Shown piece by piece: positions 20,855 through 29,681 of a stretch of 29,681 nucleotides of DNA; positions within the stretch are counted from its first letter, which is position 1, and each line of letters starts with the position of its first letter. The notes beneath the pieces were generated by a model, which was not told where the DNA came from, made no database searches, and saw only the letters and a program-made list of their open reading frames with translations. The translations under genes were made by a program, and so were the position numbers. The DNA comes from Beroe ovata (Eukaryota > Ctenophora > Nuda > Beroida > Beroidae): the NCBI GenBank assembly GCA_946803715.1, contig CAMPET010000017.1:564167-593847 (forward strand). The letters run 5' to 3'.

Positions 20855-21820
20855 ATGATCACCTCTACTAACACAATCTTTACAATGCCACATATTCAGG
20901 ATGCTGGAGTAGTGGATCACCCCCGTACTGTTATCCGATCACCTCTCAGCCCCAACTCTCTCTCGTCCAGTCCAGATTTACCAGATCTCAGCCCACATGC
21001 CCTCAGCCCACATGCCATCAGCCCTAGGGACATGAGTCCACATGGTAACCTCAACCTAGCACTTAGCGACAGTTCTAGCATCAAGGATTCTCTTCGACAT
21101 GGGAGCGAAAATAACACTAACAGTGAACCAGAAACCGGCATCAGTCACTTCGAAATTCAACTAGCGGTAAGATGCCCTTCTTTCTGCAGAGTAGTTAAAC
21201 GAGAAAGTGTGAGATAACACGATATATGCCTCGAGCGATTCAATTGGCGAATATCTCATCATTCCCCGGAGCCGAAGGCTGAATAATGGGTTGTTTTCAC
21301 CGAGGACGAAGCCCGAGTTGAAACCGTGATGTTATTTCAACTTTAGAGTTGATAACGATATTATATACTGAGTTTCGAGATGGAAAAAAGTGTGATGTAA
21401 TATGAAAAAATTCGAAGTAATACGAAAAAAGTGTGGAGAAATATAAAAAGAGCGTGAAGAAATCCGAAAGCGTGTGGAGTGATATTAAGAAGTGTGAAGT
21501 ACCTAGTACGGAAAACTGTGAAGTAATACCAAAAACTGTGGAGTAATACGATAAAACTGTGAGGTAATACGAAAATAGTGACAAAAACGCCCAAAATAAC
21601 ACATGTTCGTGTTACTTCACAGTTCACCGAGGTATATAATGTGATATCCTGATCTGCGATATCTTGCTCATTTTTGATATCTTGATTCTTGATTTACTTT
21701 CGAATCGAAAGTTTCGATTGCGATTGTCCACCAAATAGATGATGAATGATACCATTTCTTCAGCTGGAGAATGACAACACGGAAAATGTCAATGTTAACA
21801 GCCTACTTGACAACACCTGA
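20855..21820 (+). CDS. Small Ser/Pro-rich protein, two exons, unknown function
   Basis: Exons are 20855-21166 and 21764-21820. The frame has no ATG upstream of 20855; a second candidate is 20885. The donor GCG|GTAAGAT and acceptor TTTCTTCAG are both strong, and joining in phase 0 gives 122 aa (112 from the second ATG) ending in LLDNT and a stop. The protein has a cluster of SP/SPH motifs (LSPHALSPHAISPRDMSPH, about residues 57-75) and then an acidic, Asn-rich tail; no membrane segment or domain. Such SP repeats are typical of disordered, proline-directed kinase targets, but I do not recognise the family. It could also be the 5' part of a longer alternatively spliced gene. Confidence 0.5.
21370..21600 (+). 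repeat. Degenerate ~20-bp AT-rich tandem repeat in the intron
   Basis: Words of the form ACTGTGAAGTAATACGAAAA recur roughly every 20-22 bp (for example AAACTGTGGAGTAATACGA, AAACTGTGAGGTAATACGA), becoming more diverged toward the left. The array lies inside the 597-bp intron of the SP-rich gene. Minus-strand open frames here are repeat artefacts. Confidence 0.85.
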
Positions 21821-22708
21821 TGATAGCTGGAACATGGAAAACAAATACAATAGCAATGGCAATTACATCAGATCACTGAAGGTTATTATTCATTTTTACT
21901 CGTATTCTGATTCATAATCTATTGCTACGAGTACGAGTAATAATATTAATTAGTAATTTTATTATGTATTCATTTGTAAATTAAGTTTTAATTTCATTTT
22001 TTCTCTTTTTATAATTATTCCTTACTTAAAGTTAAAAGTTGTACTTGACAGTCAGTACCCGACAGTCTTAGTCAAGAATCAGAATCCATATCGTTGAAAC
22101 TTGAAGTTAACGAACACGGAACAGTTTTGATAAAGAATTTAGAATAAGTTTAGAATTAGTAAAACTTTTACTAAAAGTTGTCAAGTCGAAGGAGTGCTGC
22201 ATAGTGCATAAGATTAAGATTATTGAGGGAATTCAATCTAATTGACCTAAGAGTTAGACTCTTTCAAATTGTCAAATAAATGCATTGGAAATATTGCCAA
22301 TTGCATTTATCCTGAATCTTCCTCCTTGCTCCTGGTATCGCGATCGGATCTTCAAGTTCAAATTCGAATACAGAATATCACTTACAACTTAGATAGCTGA
22401 GTATTTTAGGCAGTTTGAGTTTCCGCCTCACTTTTATAAATATAATTGTAATTTTATCCATATGTTATTGACTTAAAGTTTAATTCTTGATGCATTGATT
22501 CAATTTCATGGTGTATTGCCCGATGTCGCATTTTCTGTCCCTGTTTCCCGCGGCGCGCGCCTCAGCTCCATACATGCCAATGCCATATCGCTTCGTTTAT
22601 TTGTAGATAGTGAATGTTATAATTATTTGTTATTGTGTTCTGATCGCCTCACGCCTGTCTACGATAGGTCCTGGTTTTGTAAAAATTTTATATAGACCGG
22701 CGCGCGTC

Positions 22709-22754
22709 AGATTTTATGTTTCTCTGTTCTCACGCGCGCGAGAAACAGAGGTCA
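22709..22754. repeat. CG-rich hairpin repeat, copy 3
   Basis: GTCAGATTTTAT precedes GTTTCTC (22718-22724). A CG core and GAGAAAC (22740-22746) follow, then AGAGGTCAG. The left flank matches that of copy 2 (about 1890-1901). A second palindrome-like stretch, GTTTTATATAATTTATATAA, follows at about 22764-22783. At 22811-22839 AAAAAGCC and GGCTTTTTT bracket GCGCTCAGCGCT. Confidence 0.6.
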
Positions 22755-23314
22755 GATTAATAAGTTTTATATAATTTATATAAAACCTGACAATCAGACA
22801 ATAATCATAAAAAGCCGCGCTCAGCGCTGTGGCTTTTTTATTTTTACGATATTTCGCTGATCACAGAGTAAAATGAGAGGCGCGCGAAACAAGGGCCGGG
22901 CAATTTTTGGAGCGCACTCCTTCACTCAAATCTTGTGTGTCCATAATTGACTTTAAATCAAAATTAAAAAACCTTTTTATTCAACCGTTCATACAATAAA
23001 GTTTGATATCATTCCACGTCACTCACGTGGAACACCTAATGAGTTTCTTATGTTTTTCACACTCTCTCATTGAAATATTTATTCTCGTGTGACGACCTGT
23101 TTTTAAATTATTCCACACAGTTGAGCATAGGATGACATTTATTATATTTCCTCGTTACTGTGTATAAACCACCTTATTTTATTATTTAACTAGAATACCT
23201 GCCAAGTCAACGTGATACACTACCCTTTGGAAAGACAACAGGATGTTACTTTAGAACGGCAGCTAAACATGACCTGTGATCAAAATCCAACAAACTTATT
23301 TGAACCAATGATTT

Positions 23315-23650
23315 TATGAAGGAGCACTTGATCACATTTCGGCCATTTCTTCGAATAAGCACAGAAAATGGTGCTTGCCCGGTTGTCTGACTTTCGTTTA
23401 TCGTTTAAATTTGTGCAGCATATTGTTTTTGGAAATAACATCGTATTTTGCCATGACTCGAAAAGAATAACTGCAGAGCAGAAGCAACAACTGTCAACAA
23501 GAAAAAAATTGACTTTTGCTCGAGTACTTGCATTCAACCCATCAACGAAAATTATAACGTTATCAAAGCACCATCATCAGAAATGAGCTCCCAGTTCACT
23601 ATTACAGTAGTAGCACGTATCCATGGCAACGCGCACTTTAAAATCAGAAT
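23315..23650 (+). repeat. Dispersed repeat family, copy B
   Basis: It shares TGAAGGAGCACTT, GCCATTTCTTC, AATGAGCTCCCAGTTCACTA, TACAGTAGTAGCAC and TCCATGG with 2284-2650, in the same order. It lacks the 55-bp internal duplication. Both strands carry open frames of 70-85 codons here, but neither is preserved in copy A. Confidence 0.7.
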
Positions 23651-24176
23651 TGAGACAGGATTGAAACTTCTGTTGCCACAGAATTTGAATGGCTAAGCAC
23701 ATATTGTGCTTGACTGAATTGAGTGAATGTGCATGTAGGAATTTTGCATAAAAGTCTGTTTTGGAACACATATCTTTGTAAACTAAGATGATATAAGATC
23801 CAAAGCAGACTTATTTTACTCAAGACAGCTAATCTTGAATTGTCTGGTGATGCTAACTGAGAATAGGTTTGGATCCGTCAGCTTAGTCTACTCTCTTGGG
23901 GCATGATACTGTATAAGTCACTTGGCATTGACTTGGAAATATCTATACTGTATCTTGGGACAGTGTCATTGTTCACCTAATCCTTCTACTTTGATTTATT
24001 TATTCAGTTCTTCCCCTCCATTGACTTTTATCTCAAATCCCCCCATCTCTCTAAACTGTGAAGCTCAGAATGCGGGCGTTCAAGGTGGCCCAGTCTTTTA
24101 GTTTTAAGCTGGGAGGGGTACGGTGGGCTGGCACCCCTTCGTTCTCTCTTGCCACCTGCTGATACTGAGATCCTCA

Positions 24177-24266
24177 TTGCAGCTTAGATTCTTCCCTAAT
24201 ATCCAGTATTACGCTATGTTTACAGTATACCTACCCATACACCTCTATAGATAAGACTTTTGATTT
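24177..24266 (+). mobile_element. SINE-like element, copy 2 (inverted relative to copy 1)
   Basis: From CAGCTTAGATTCTTCCC through CCTCTATAGATAAGACTTTT the sequence matches the complement of 1973-2085. About 32 bp present in copy 1 are missing. The upstream flank (24070-24160) is GC-richer and does not clearly match copy 1. Confidence 0.5.
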
Positions 24267-24552
24267 GTGCTGTGTGCAGGGAACGAAATTCTTGACGGTG
24301 TCTATCATCGAAAACAAATCGATCGACAAATCTTACATGAATGATATTATTGTTTCGAAAATGGGCAGATTGATTAGGTTTCAGTTCTTGACAAGGGCAT
24401 TTGATAGGGCAGAGTGGGCACTGGGCTGAAAAAAACTAGTATCTTTTTGGGAAATATCTTTTTGAAAGATCTTTCTGTATTTCACTGAAACCGCCAACAG
24501 TTTCAATCATGGATTGATGTGACATCAGAATCGAAGATGGTATAGTTCCAGT

Positions 24553-27500
24553 ATGGATCTTGCTTCAAGTGGCAGGCAAGATAGCAATGGTGTTGTGGTA
24601 CAAAATGGACAGAGTAAGTTTGATCAATGAATCACTTTGACTTTGATCCATTAAGATACCAATTTTGAAGAAAGTAATCCACCCCTTTGCTTCAGGTACT
24701 CACAATAATATCAAAAAGTTACAAAATGGGGTATCAAAGAAATCACTTGTTCCTGAAAATTTTATTCATACGAAACTGCCTGATGCACTGATTTTGAAGT
24801 AAATTGAATTTCTCACTTGCATAATATAATGTTATTTAGAGCATTTATGTTCTTTTGATCATTTGCATTTAATGAGATGGATGACATATATTCCTATAGA
24901 AAATCTAAACATCTAAACATCTAAAGGGATGTGATCAGATAACTCCAAATAAGAGTGTATTCATATGCATTTCAGGATATTCTGGTATCTTGATATCATT
25001 TCCTTGTGTCGGTGTGCCAAGGTCTCACACAAATGGAAAGGCCTTGCTTTGGATGGAAGTAATTGGTCACATGTTGACCTATTTGAATTTCAGACAGATA
25101 TCACAGTAAGTTTCGCCCATAAAGTACATATTGATTTCTTAGACAAGTTTAAATAATAATAAGTATAATATCTTATGGTCAGTTAGATTTTGTAAAGTTG
25201 AATCCAATGCAGGGTTATATCATCACACTTGTATTATCATGCTACACAGTGTGCAGTAACGGACACATTTCAGCCATATGTTGTGAGTAGCATCACAAGC
25301 AGGTGTGGACCATTTTTGAGAAACTTGAGTCTCAAAGGATGCAAGAGTATTGAGGATAAAGCAATTTTGTGAGTCCTCTAACTTCGCAGCTATAAGTGTA
25401 TATTGTATAAGAATTTTGCTTACCCATGTTAGTTAACTGAATGTTATTAATCCTGATTAACTGAACTTATACAATGTGTGAAAGTGACAGTTTAACATTT
25501 ATGATGTTATTCAATATTCGTTGCATGCGAAATGTAGCTACATCTTTCAACACGCTAATGAATGATTTTGTAGGTATTACAGCTTTGATTGTATTGAGTA
25601 TAAAACCAGAAATTATTCAAAATGACAACCAAAACTCGAACATCAGGGCGTTTTCTACACATTGTCACTATATTGAAGTGCTGAACCTGAATGGATGTAC
25701 AAACATTTCACCAAGGTATGTCCATTACATCAATATGATTTAGATTTTGTTTTAATAGGTAAGCGCAAGAGTACCTATACAATTCACTTTTTCTTTCTTC
25801 CTAGATGCGACACTGCATTCACATCATACTTTGTGAACTTGAGGTGGCTTGATTTATCATCCTGTGTACTGGTGGACGATTCAGTGTGTCATGCCATCAG
25901 GTAATCAGATTTGTCATGGTGTAGTGCTATATCGGGGTGATTCAAGTACTTGATGATATATGGGTGTGCATTGCACTAACTTTGTTGTGTAAATCTATCA
26001 CACAACTGTACATACACAGTCTGTGTACCAGTGAGTATAGCAACGTGTACAATGAACAGGTGCATGTGTCCACAAACACATTATAGCTGTGATACATGTT
26101 AAAATGCTAGCGATTAACACATTGTTTACATCTGCACCTTACATCAATCGTTTTATTATGATGTCACAGGTATTTTTAAGCACTCCTTTTCTTTCAACCA
26201 CCGTAGTTAGTGATAAGGCTCTCGCCTTTTAACCACCCTAACTCTCCCCCTCTCACCCTCTCACTATAGTCAGCCAAATAACCTACAATTCTCACTACCT
26301 ACAGTCTACACCCCCCGATTTCCTGATCCCTAACCCGCCCCATTTTCCAGTATCGGCTGTCCCAAGTTACAGCACCTCGACCTGAGTTGGTGTGTTCTAG
26401 TTACTAATACGGGAACGCTCTCTCTAGCCAGGGGCTGCCACAATCTCAGACATCTTCTCCTCAGATACTGCAAGCAGGTATAACGGGCTTCACTCTTCAT
26501 CTTGTTGTTGAAACAAGATATTTTCTCAGTCTGTGGGTCACTGAGCGAATATGTTTTTCTTGGTTAATAGGAGCGCGGTGTGTTTTTAATCATAGCGTAG
26601 TATCTGCTCTGGAGTAGACAAACCTTGTGGTGGATCCACACTGCATTCAGTGACTATGATGACGAAGTTTTATAGTGCAACCTGTCTTTTGTCACTGATC
26701 TCACTGCTCTGGAGACATGAATCACGCGACACATAACAGTGTGTTTTATAAGATACTGATACATAGATAGATACTGAGATAGATAGACAGAACTTCTGTG
26801 ATTTAAAATCAAATTATTAATATGTCATTTCCAAAGCCATATGAAATGAACAAATTACCGATATTAGGTATACACTAAACAGAGTACTTCTTCCTACGCT
26901 ATCATCGAAATGAGGGAGTTCAATTATTTATGGTCACTTACTGCAAATTATGATCATTAACTCTAAATAATTACCTATCGATAACGCGTTCTTGAAAACC
27001 CGTTTCTAAGCAACTACAGTATAAGGATCCTCTCTGACGAAATTGCCGAGATAAATGGACCACGGTCGATTAAATGAATCTAGTCCGATAGCAGATTGGC
27101 AGCCATAGCAAGGAGCTGTACTTTGCAAGTGCCACTTTTGGGTTCACCCCAATCTGACCATCTCTCACAGCTACATTTCAGATAGGGGACGCGGGGGTTA
27201 AAGCTCTGACAGACTGCAAATACCTCTCCCTCCTAAGTCTCATGAACTGTGAGGTAGGAAATAATGTGCAATTCGTGGCGTCATAGTGTTCGTGTATGTG
27301 CTCAATGTGCTGTGTGTGATCGCTGCACTCTGTTGGTATGAGAAATCTGGCACTGAACCAGAGAGTGACGTTGTCGTACTTCTGTCATATCTCATATCAC
27401 TAGAGTAATATCACTAGAGTGGCTTGTTAAATACAGTTGTTATATAAGAAGTGTTGTTGTAGTGACTGAATTAAGTGCAGAGTACTCCAGTTGGTTGTCA

Positions 27501-29605
27501 TGGACACAGTACAATGTGACGTCATTATGACGCCATGTCACACACTGACAGAGTGACAGTTTGTAGCATGATTAACACACGTTTAGCAGCTGTTATAGTG
27601 GCTGTTGTCATGGTAACTGTGACATCACTCCAGGAAGTGACAGACAGCGGTGTAGTACACCTGACGCGAGGGTGTAAGGAGTTACGGTGTCTATCGGTGA
27701 GCGGGTGTAGCCAACTGACCGATCTCACTCTCACGGAGATTGGTAACAACTGCCCTGATCTCAGGTTTTTACCACTCCTGAATTTCAAATAATTTCAATT
27801 TTCATAACACCTGTTGTAGTAATATTTGTAACATGAGGAATGAGGATACTGACCAGTAACCATGGTACTCCACCCAGGACGCTCGAGCTTGCTAAATTAG
27901 TGTACCTGTCAGACAGAGGTTTCAAGAATCTTGTTAAGGTATGTACTATGTATGTACATTGTACAGTGTACAATGTACACACTGTGTACATATAACACAG
28001 AACTGCGCACTACACTCTGTAGTGCACAGTGTACATCGTGCATACTGTTAACTGTATAGTGTATACCGCAGTAGTCCTAGACATCGTACACACATACATA
28101 GTGTACACTGTGCCATTTGACTTGTAGAATACAGCAGTTACATGCACAATGTATAATAGATTTAGTGGAGCGCAGTATACATTATTCACTGTATGATGTA
28201 GGTATAATGTGTACTGCACACTGCACAGTGTGCACAGTGCAGTACAAACTCTGTATGGTATACAGTGTACAATGTACATTATACACTGCTTAAACACAGT
28301 TAGGACTGTCTCAAATATTGTGAGAGTTGCTCTGTTCGCTGTAAACAGTGTGAACAGTGCACACAGTGTGCACTGTACACGGTGTATGACTGTTCAGTGT
28401 CTACATTGAGAGACGAGCACACTCCCTTTTCCTTAGTCTCTCCTTTACTTAACGTATAGCATCTTGTTTTGGACACTGTTATAACACTCTAACATCCACA
28501 AGCACTGACTACTTCCTGTAGATCTACACTCTCTTCATACATTGCATTAGTCAACTGTCAGTCAATTTGACAGCTCCGTTATTTCAGGGGTGTAACAGCC
28601 TAGAGAAAATGGATCTTGAGGAATGTCAATCGGTAAGTGCTCAAAATTGAGTCACAAATAGATTGAATCCAATGATAATGTTCCCTGGGGGAGCTGGAGA
28701 CGACAAGTTAAGAGATTTGAATTCTATGGAGTTGTGAAAAATTGTCATGTTCTCGCAAAATTCCCTCGTGTGGAATGTAGCTCTTAGTTCCTTTCCGAGT
28801 TAGAATGCTGCGCTTTTCTTGTGAGAGCCATAATTTCTGGCCCAAAAAGAGAAGATTCCACCCACCACCATAACACGGTGTAAAATGACATTGCTCCATA
28901 TCTTGTTCTTCATGTATCCGAACAAGTCAGCGTGTCTACTACCCAAGTAATATTATGTCTTTGTGCGGTGTGTCTATGCATGTGTGTTTCAGCTTCTATC
29001 TAGTTGTTTCAGTTCTCTGTGTTCTTGTCTGTACCTTGTTGTATAATGCGCGTTGTCTGAGTCTCTGTGTTTTATTCTCTACCTATGTTCGTGTCTACTG
29101 TGCGCTAACCTATTACTCTAACATAGCAGATTTACATAGAAAGGAAATACAGTTGCTTGTACTACAAGTAAGGTCTGTTAGACTCGTCGAGTATATTAAG
29201 AGAGGGTAAAACTGTTCATAATGTGAGTCTTGGCGGATTGATTTGGAATGAGATATTATGGTGCTCGTTTTATCCAATAAGAATACCTTATCGTTAAATA
29301 GGTACAGAGAGAATATGTCAAGTTGCAACGCATAGGATAGATAAATTATTTACCTACACTATGCACAATAGAATATAGATCGAAACAGCTTTCTGTATAC
29401 AATCTATGATCAATATGCATTCACTATTATACACAATACACAATACACATGTATAGTGTCCAATACAGTATACACAATATATTGTATTCTATAGTGTATA
29501 CTGCGTATTTGACACAATGCAACAATTGACACTCCCCTCTCTCCTCAGATTACAGATAGTTCGCTGATACACATGTCTATACACTGTCCTTCCCTCCAAT
29601 CACTG
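24553..29605 (+). CDS. FBXL20: F-box and leucine-rich-repeat protein (FBXL20/FBXL2-like), 3' end outside window
   Basis: This is the substrate receptor of an SCF (SKP1-CUL1) ubiquitin ligase. Twelve GT-AG exons join in phase and encode 349 residues: 24553-24613, 24696-24798, 24976-25105, 25274-25368, 25647-25715, 25805-25900, 26351-26477, 27182-27253, 27634-27764, 27878-27938, 28588-28632, 29549-29605. An N-terminal stretch of about 45 residues leads into the F-box (about 46-90: LPDALILK, YLDIISLCRCAKVS, WKGLALDGSNW, which binds SKP1). About ten cysteine-containing LRRs follow, with LNLNGC, LDLSSC, LDLSWC, LRYC, LSVSGC and MDLEEC motifs. Exon 11 is only 45 bp. LRRs remain open at the last donor (CTG|GTGAGT), so further repeats and any C-terminal CAAX box lie to the right. 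FBXL2 and FBXL20 cannot be separated here; invertebrates usually have one co-orthologue. Confidence 0.93.
26478..27181 (+). other. FBXL20-like intron 7
   Basis: A 704-bp intron. A short GATAGATA-type microsatellite lies near 26763-26787; nothing else is recognised. Confidence 0.6.
27945..28400. repeat. Palindrome-rich TGTAC/GTGCAC array in FBXL20-like intron 10
   Basis: The intron between exons 27878-27938 and 28588-28632 is packed with GTACAC, GTGCAC and CAGTGT words. A 27-bp odd palindrome with perfect 13-base arms is at 27953-27979. At 28211-28245 GTACTGCAC and GTGCAGTAC bracket another GTGCAC core. Long open frames on both strands (rich in Tyr, Val, His, Cys) are products of the repeat. 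Confidence 0.88.
29430..29515. repeat. ACACAATA simple repeat with inverted arms in FBXL20-like intron 11
   Basis: ACACAATAC words are followed by CAGTATACAC (29466-29475) and its complement GTGTATACTG (29494-29503), which form a 10-bp stem with an 18-base AT loop. It lies just before the last visible exon. Confidence 0.75.
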
Positions 29606-29635
29606 GTGAGTGAATGAGTAACTATTACTGGTGAG

Positions 29636-29650
29636 TATGTGTGTGTTTGT

Positions 29651-29681
<31 letters not shown>
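29636..29681. repeat. (TG)n microsatellite at right edge
   Basis: A TG tract starts in the intron after the last visible FBXL20-like exon and runs off the window, mirroring the TG tract at the left edge. Confidence 0.95.

Larger units (their letters stand above)
21821..24552. other. Gene-poor repeat block upstream of FBXL20-like gene
   Basis: No credible exon is seen. The block contains CG-rich hairpin sequence (about 22540-22900), a copy of the dispersed repeat (23315-23650) and an inverted copy of the SINE-like element (24177-24266). Small open frames (22495-22695, 23280-23586) fall within repeats. The right end must include the FBXL20-like promoter. Confidence 0.55.

Noticed and set aside
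22811-22839. Hairpin followed by T run resembling a bacterial terminator
   Set aside because: The locus is animal nuclear DNA, where rho-independent terminators have no role. It is part of the CG-hairpin repeat neighbourhood.
24071-24163. 30-codon ATG frame with a GC-richer composition
   Set aside because: Too short, with no splice sites or known domain, next to a SINE-like copy. Also examined for tRNA A and B boxes without a convincing match.
28010-28409. Open frames rich in Tyr, Val, His and Cys on both strands
   Set aside because: Product of the GTAC/GTGC palindromic repeat in an FBXL20-like intron.

Overview
The window is nuclear genomic DNA from an invertebrate animal. The genes are split by GT-AG introns of about 90 to 1,100 bp. 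The recognisable products are metazoan families: TRIM37, an FBXL20/FBXL2-type F-box protein, two rhodopsin-family GPCRs and a tandem C-type lectin. CA/TG microsatellites and minisatellites are frequent. There are two single-base Ns and a 762-base N gap. I cannot place the phylum from sequence alone; an early-branching or spiralian invertebrate would fit.

Layout, left to right. (1) At 117-586 (+) are the last two exons of a major-facilitator (SV2/SLC22-like) transporter. (2) At 587-2892 there is no gene but a repeat nest: CG-rich hairpins, a SINE-like element and a dispersed repeat. (3) At 3302-5066 (-) is a four-exon class A GPCR of 353 aa, reassembled here by splice phase and conserved helix residues. 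(4) At 5067-10779 is a 5.7 kb intergenic stretch with a ~111-bp satellite and, near its right end, a paired CACGTG motif. (5) At 10780-16698 (+) is a TRIM37 orthologue: RING, B-box, coiled coil and MATH are all read out in frame over 11 exons. The N gap follows, then three further exons that appear to end the protein early. (6) At 17632-18906 (+) is an intronless class A GPCR. (7) At 19365-20525 (-) is an intronless secreted protein with two C-type lectin domains, convergent with the GPCR. (8) At 20855-21820 (+) is a small two-exon SP-rich protein, divergent from the lectin. (9) At 21821-24552 is a second repeat nest carrying relatives of the elements in region 2. (10) From 24553 (+) to the right edge are twelve exons of an FBXL20/FBXL2-like SCF substrate receptor, truncated by the window.

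These genes do not form an operon or pathway. They are ordinary, independently transcribed animal genes. TRIM37 and FBXL20 both act in ubiquitin ligation, but nothing in the sequence links them. The more unusual material is non-coding: a TRIM37 intron built largely from repeated GTAAGT/GTGAGT (5' splice-site-like) units, palindromic arrays in an FBXL20 intron, and related repeat families in the two gene-poor blocks. I found no CRISPR array, prokaryotic-type defence system, rRNA or convincing tRNA.
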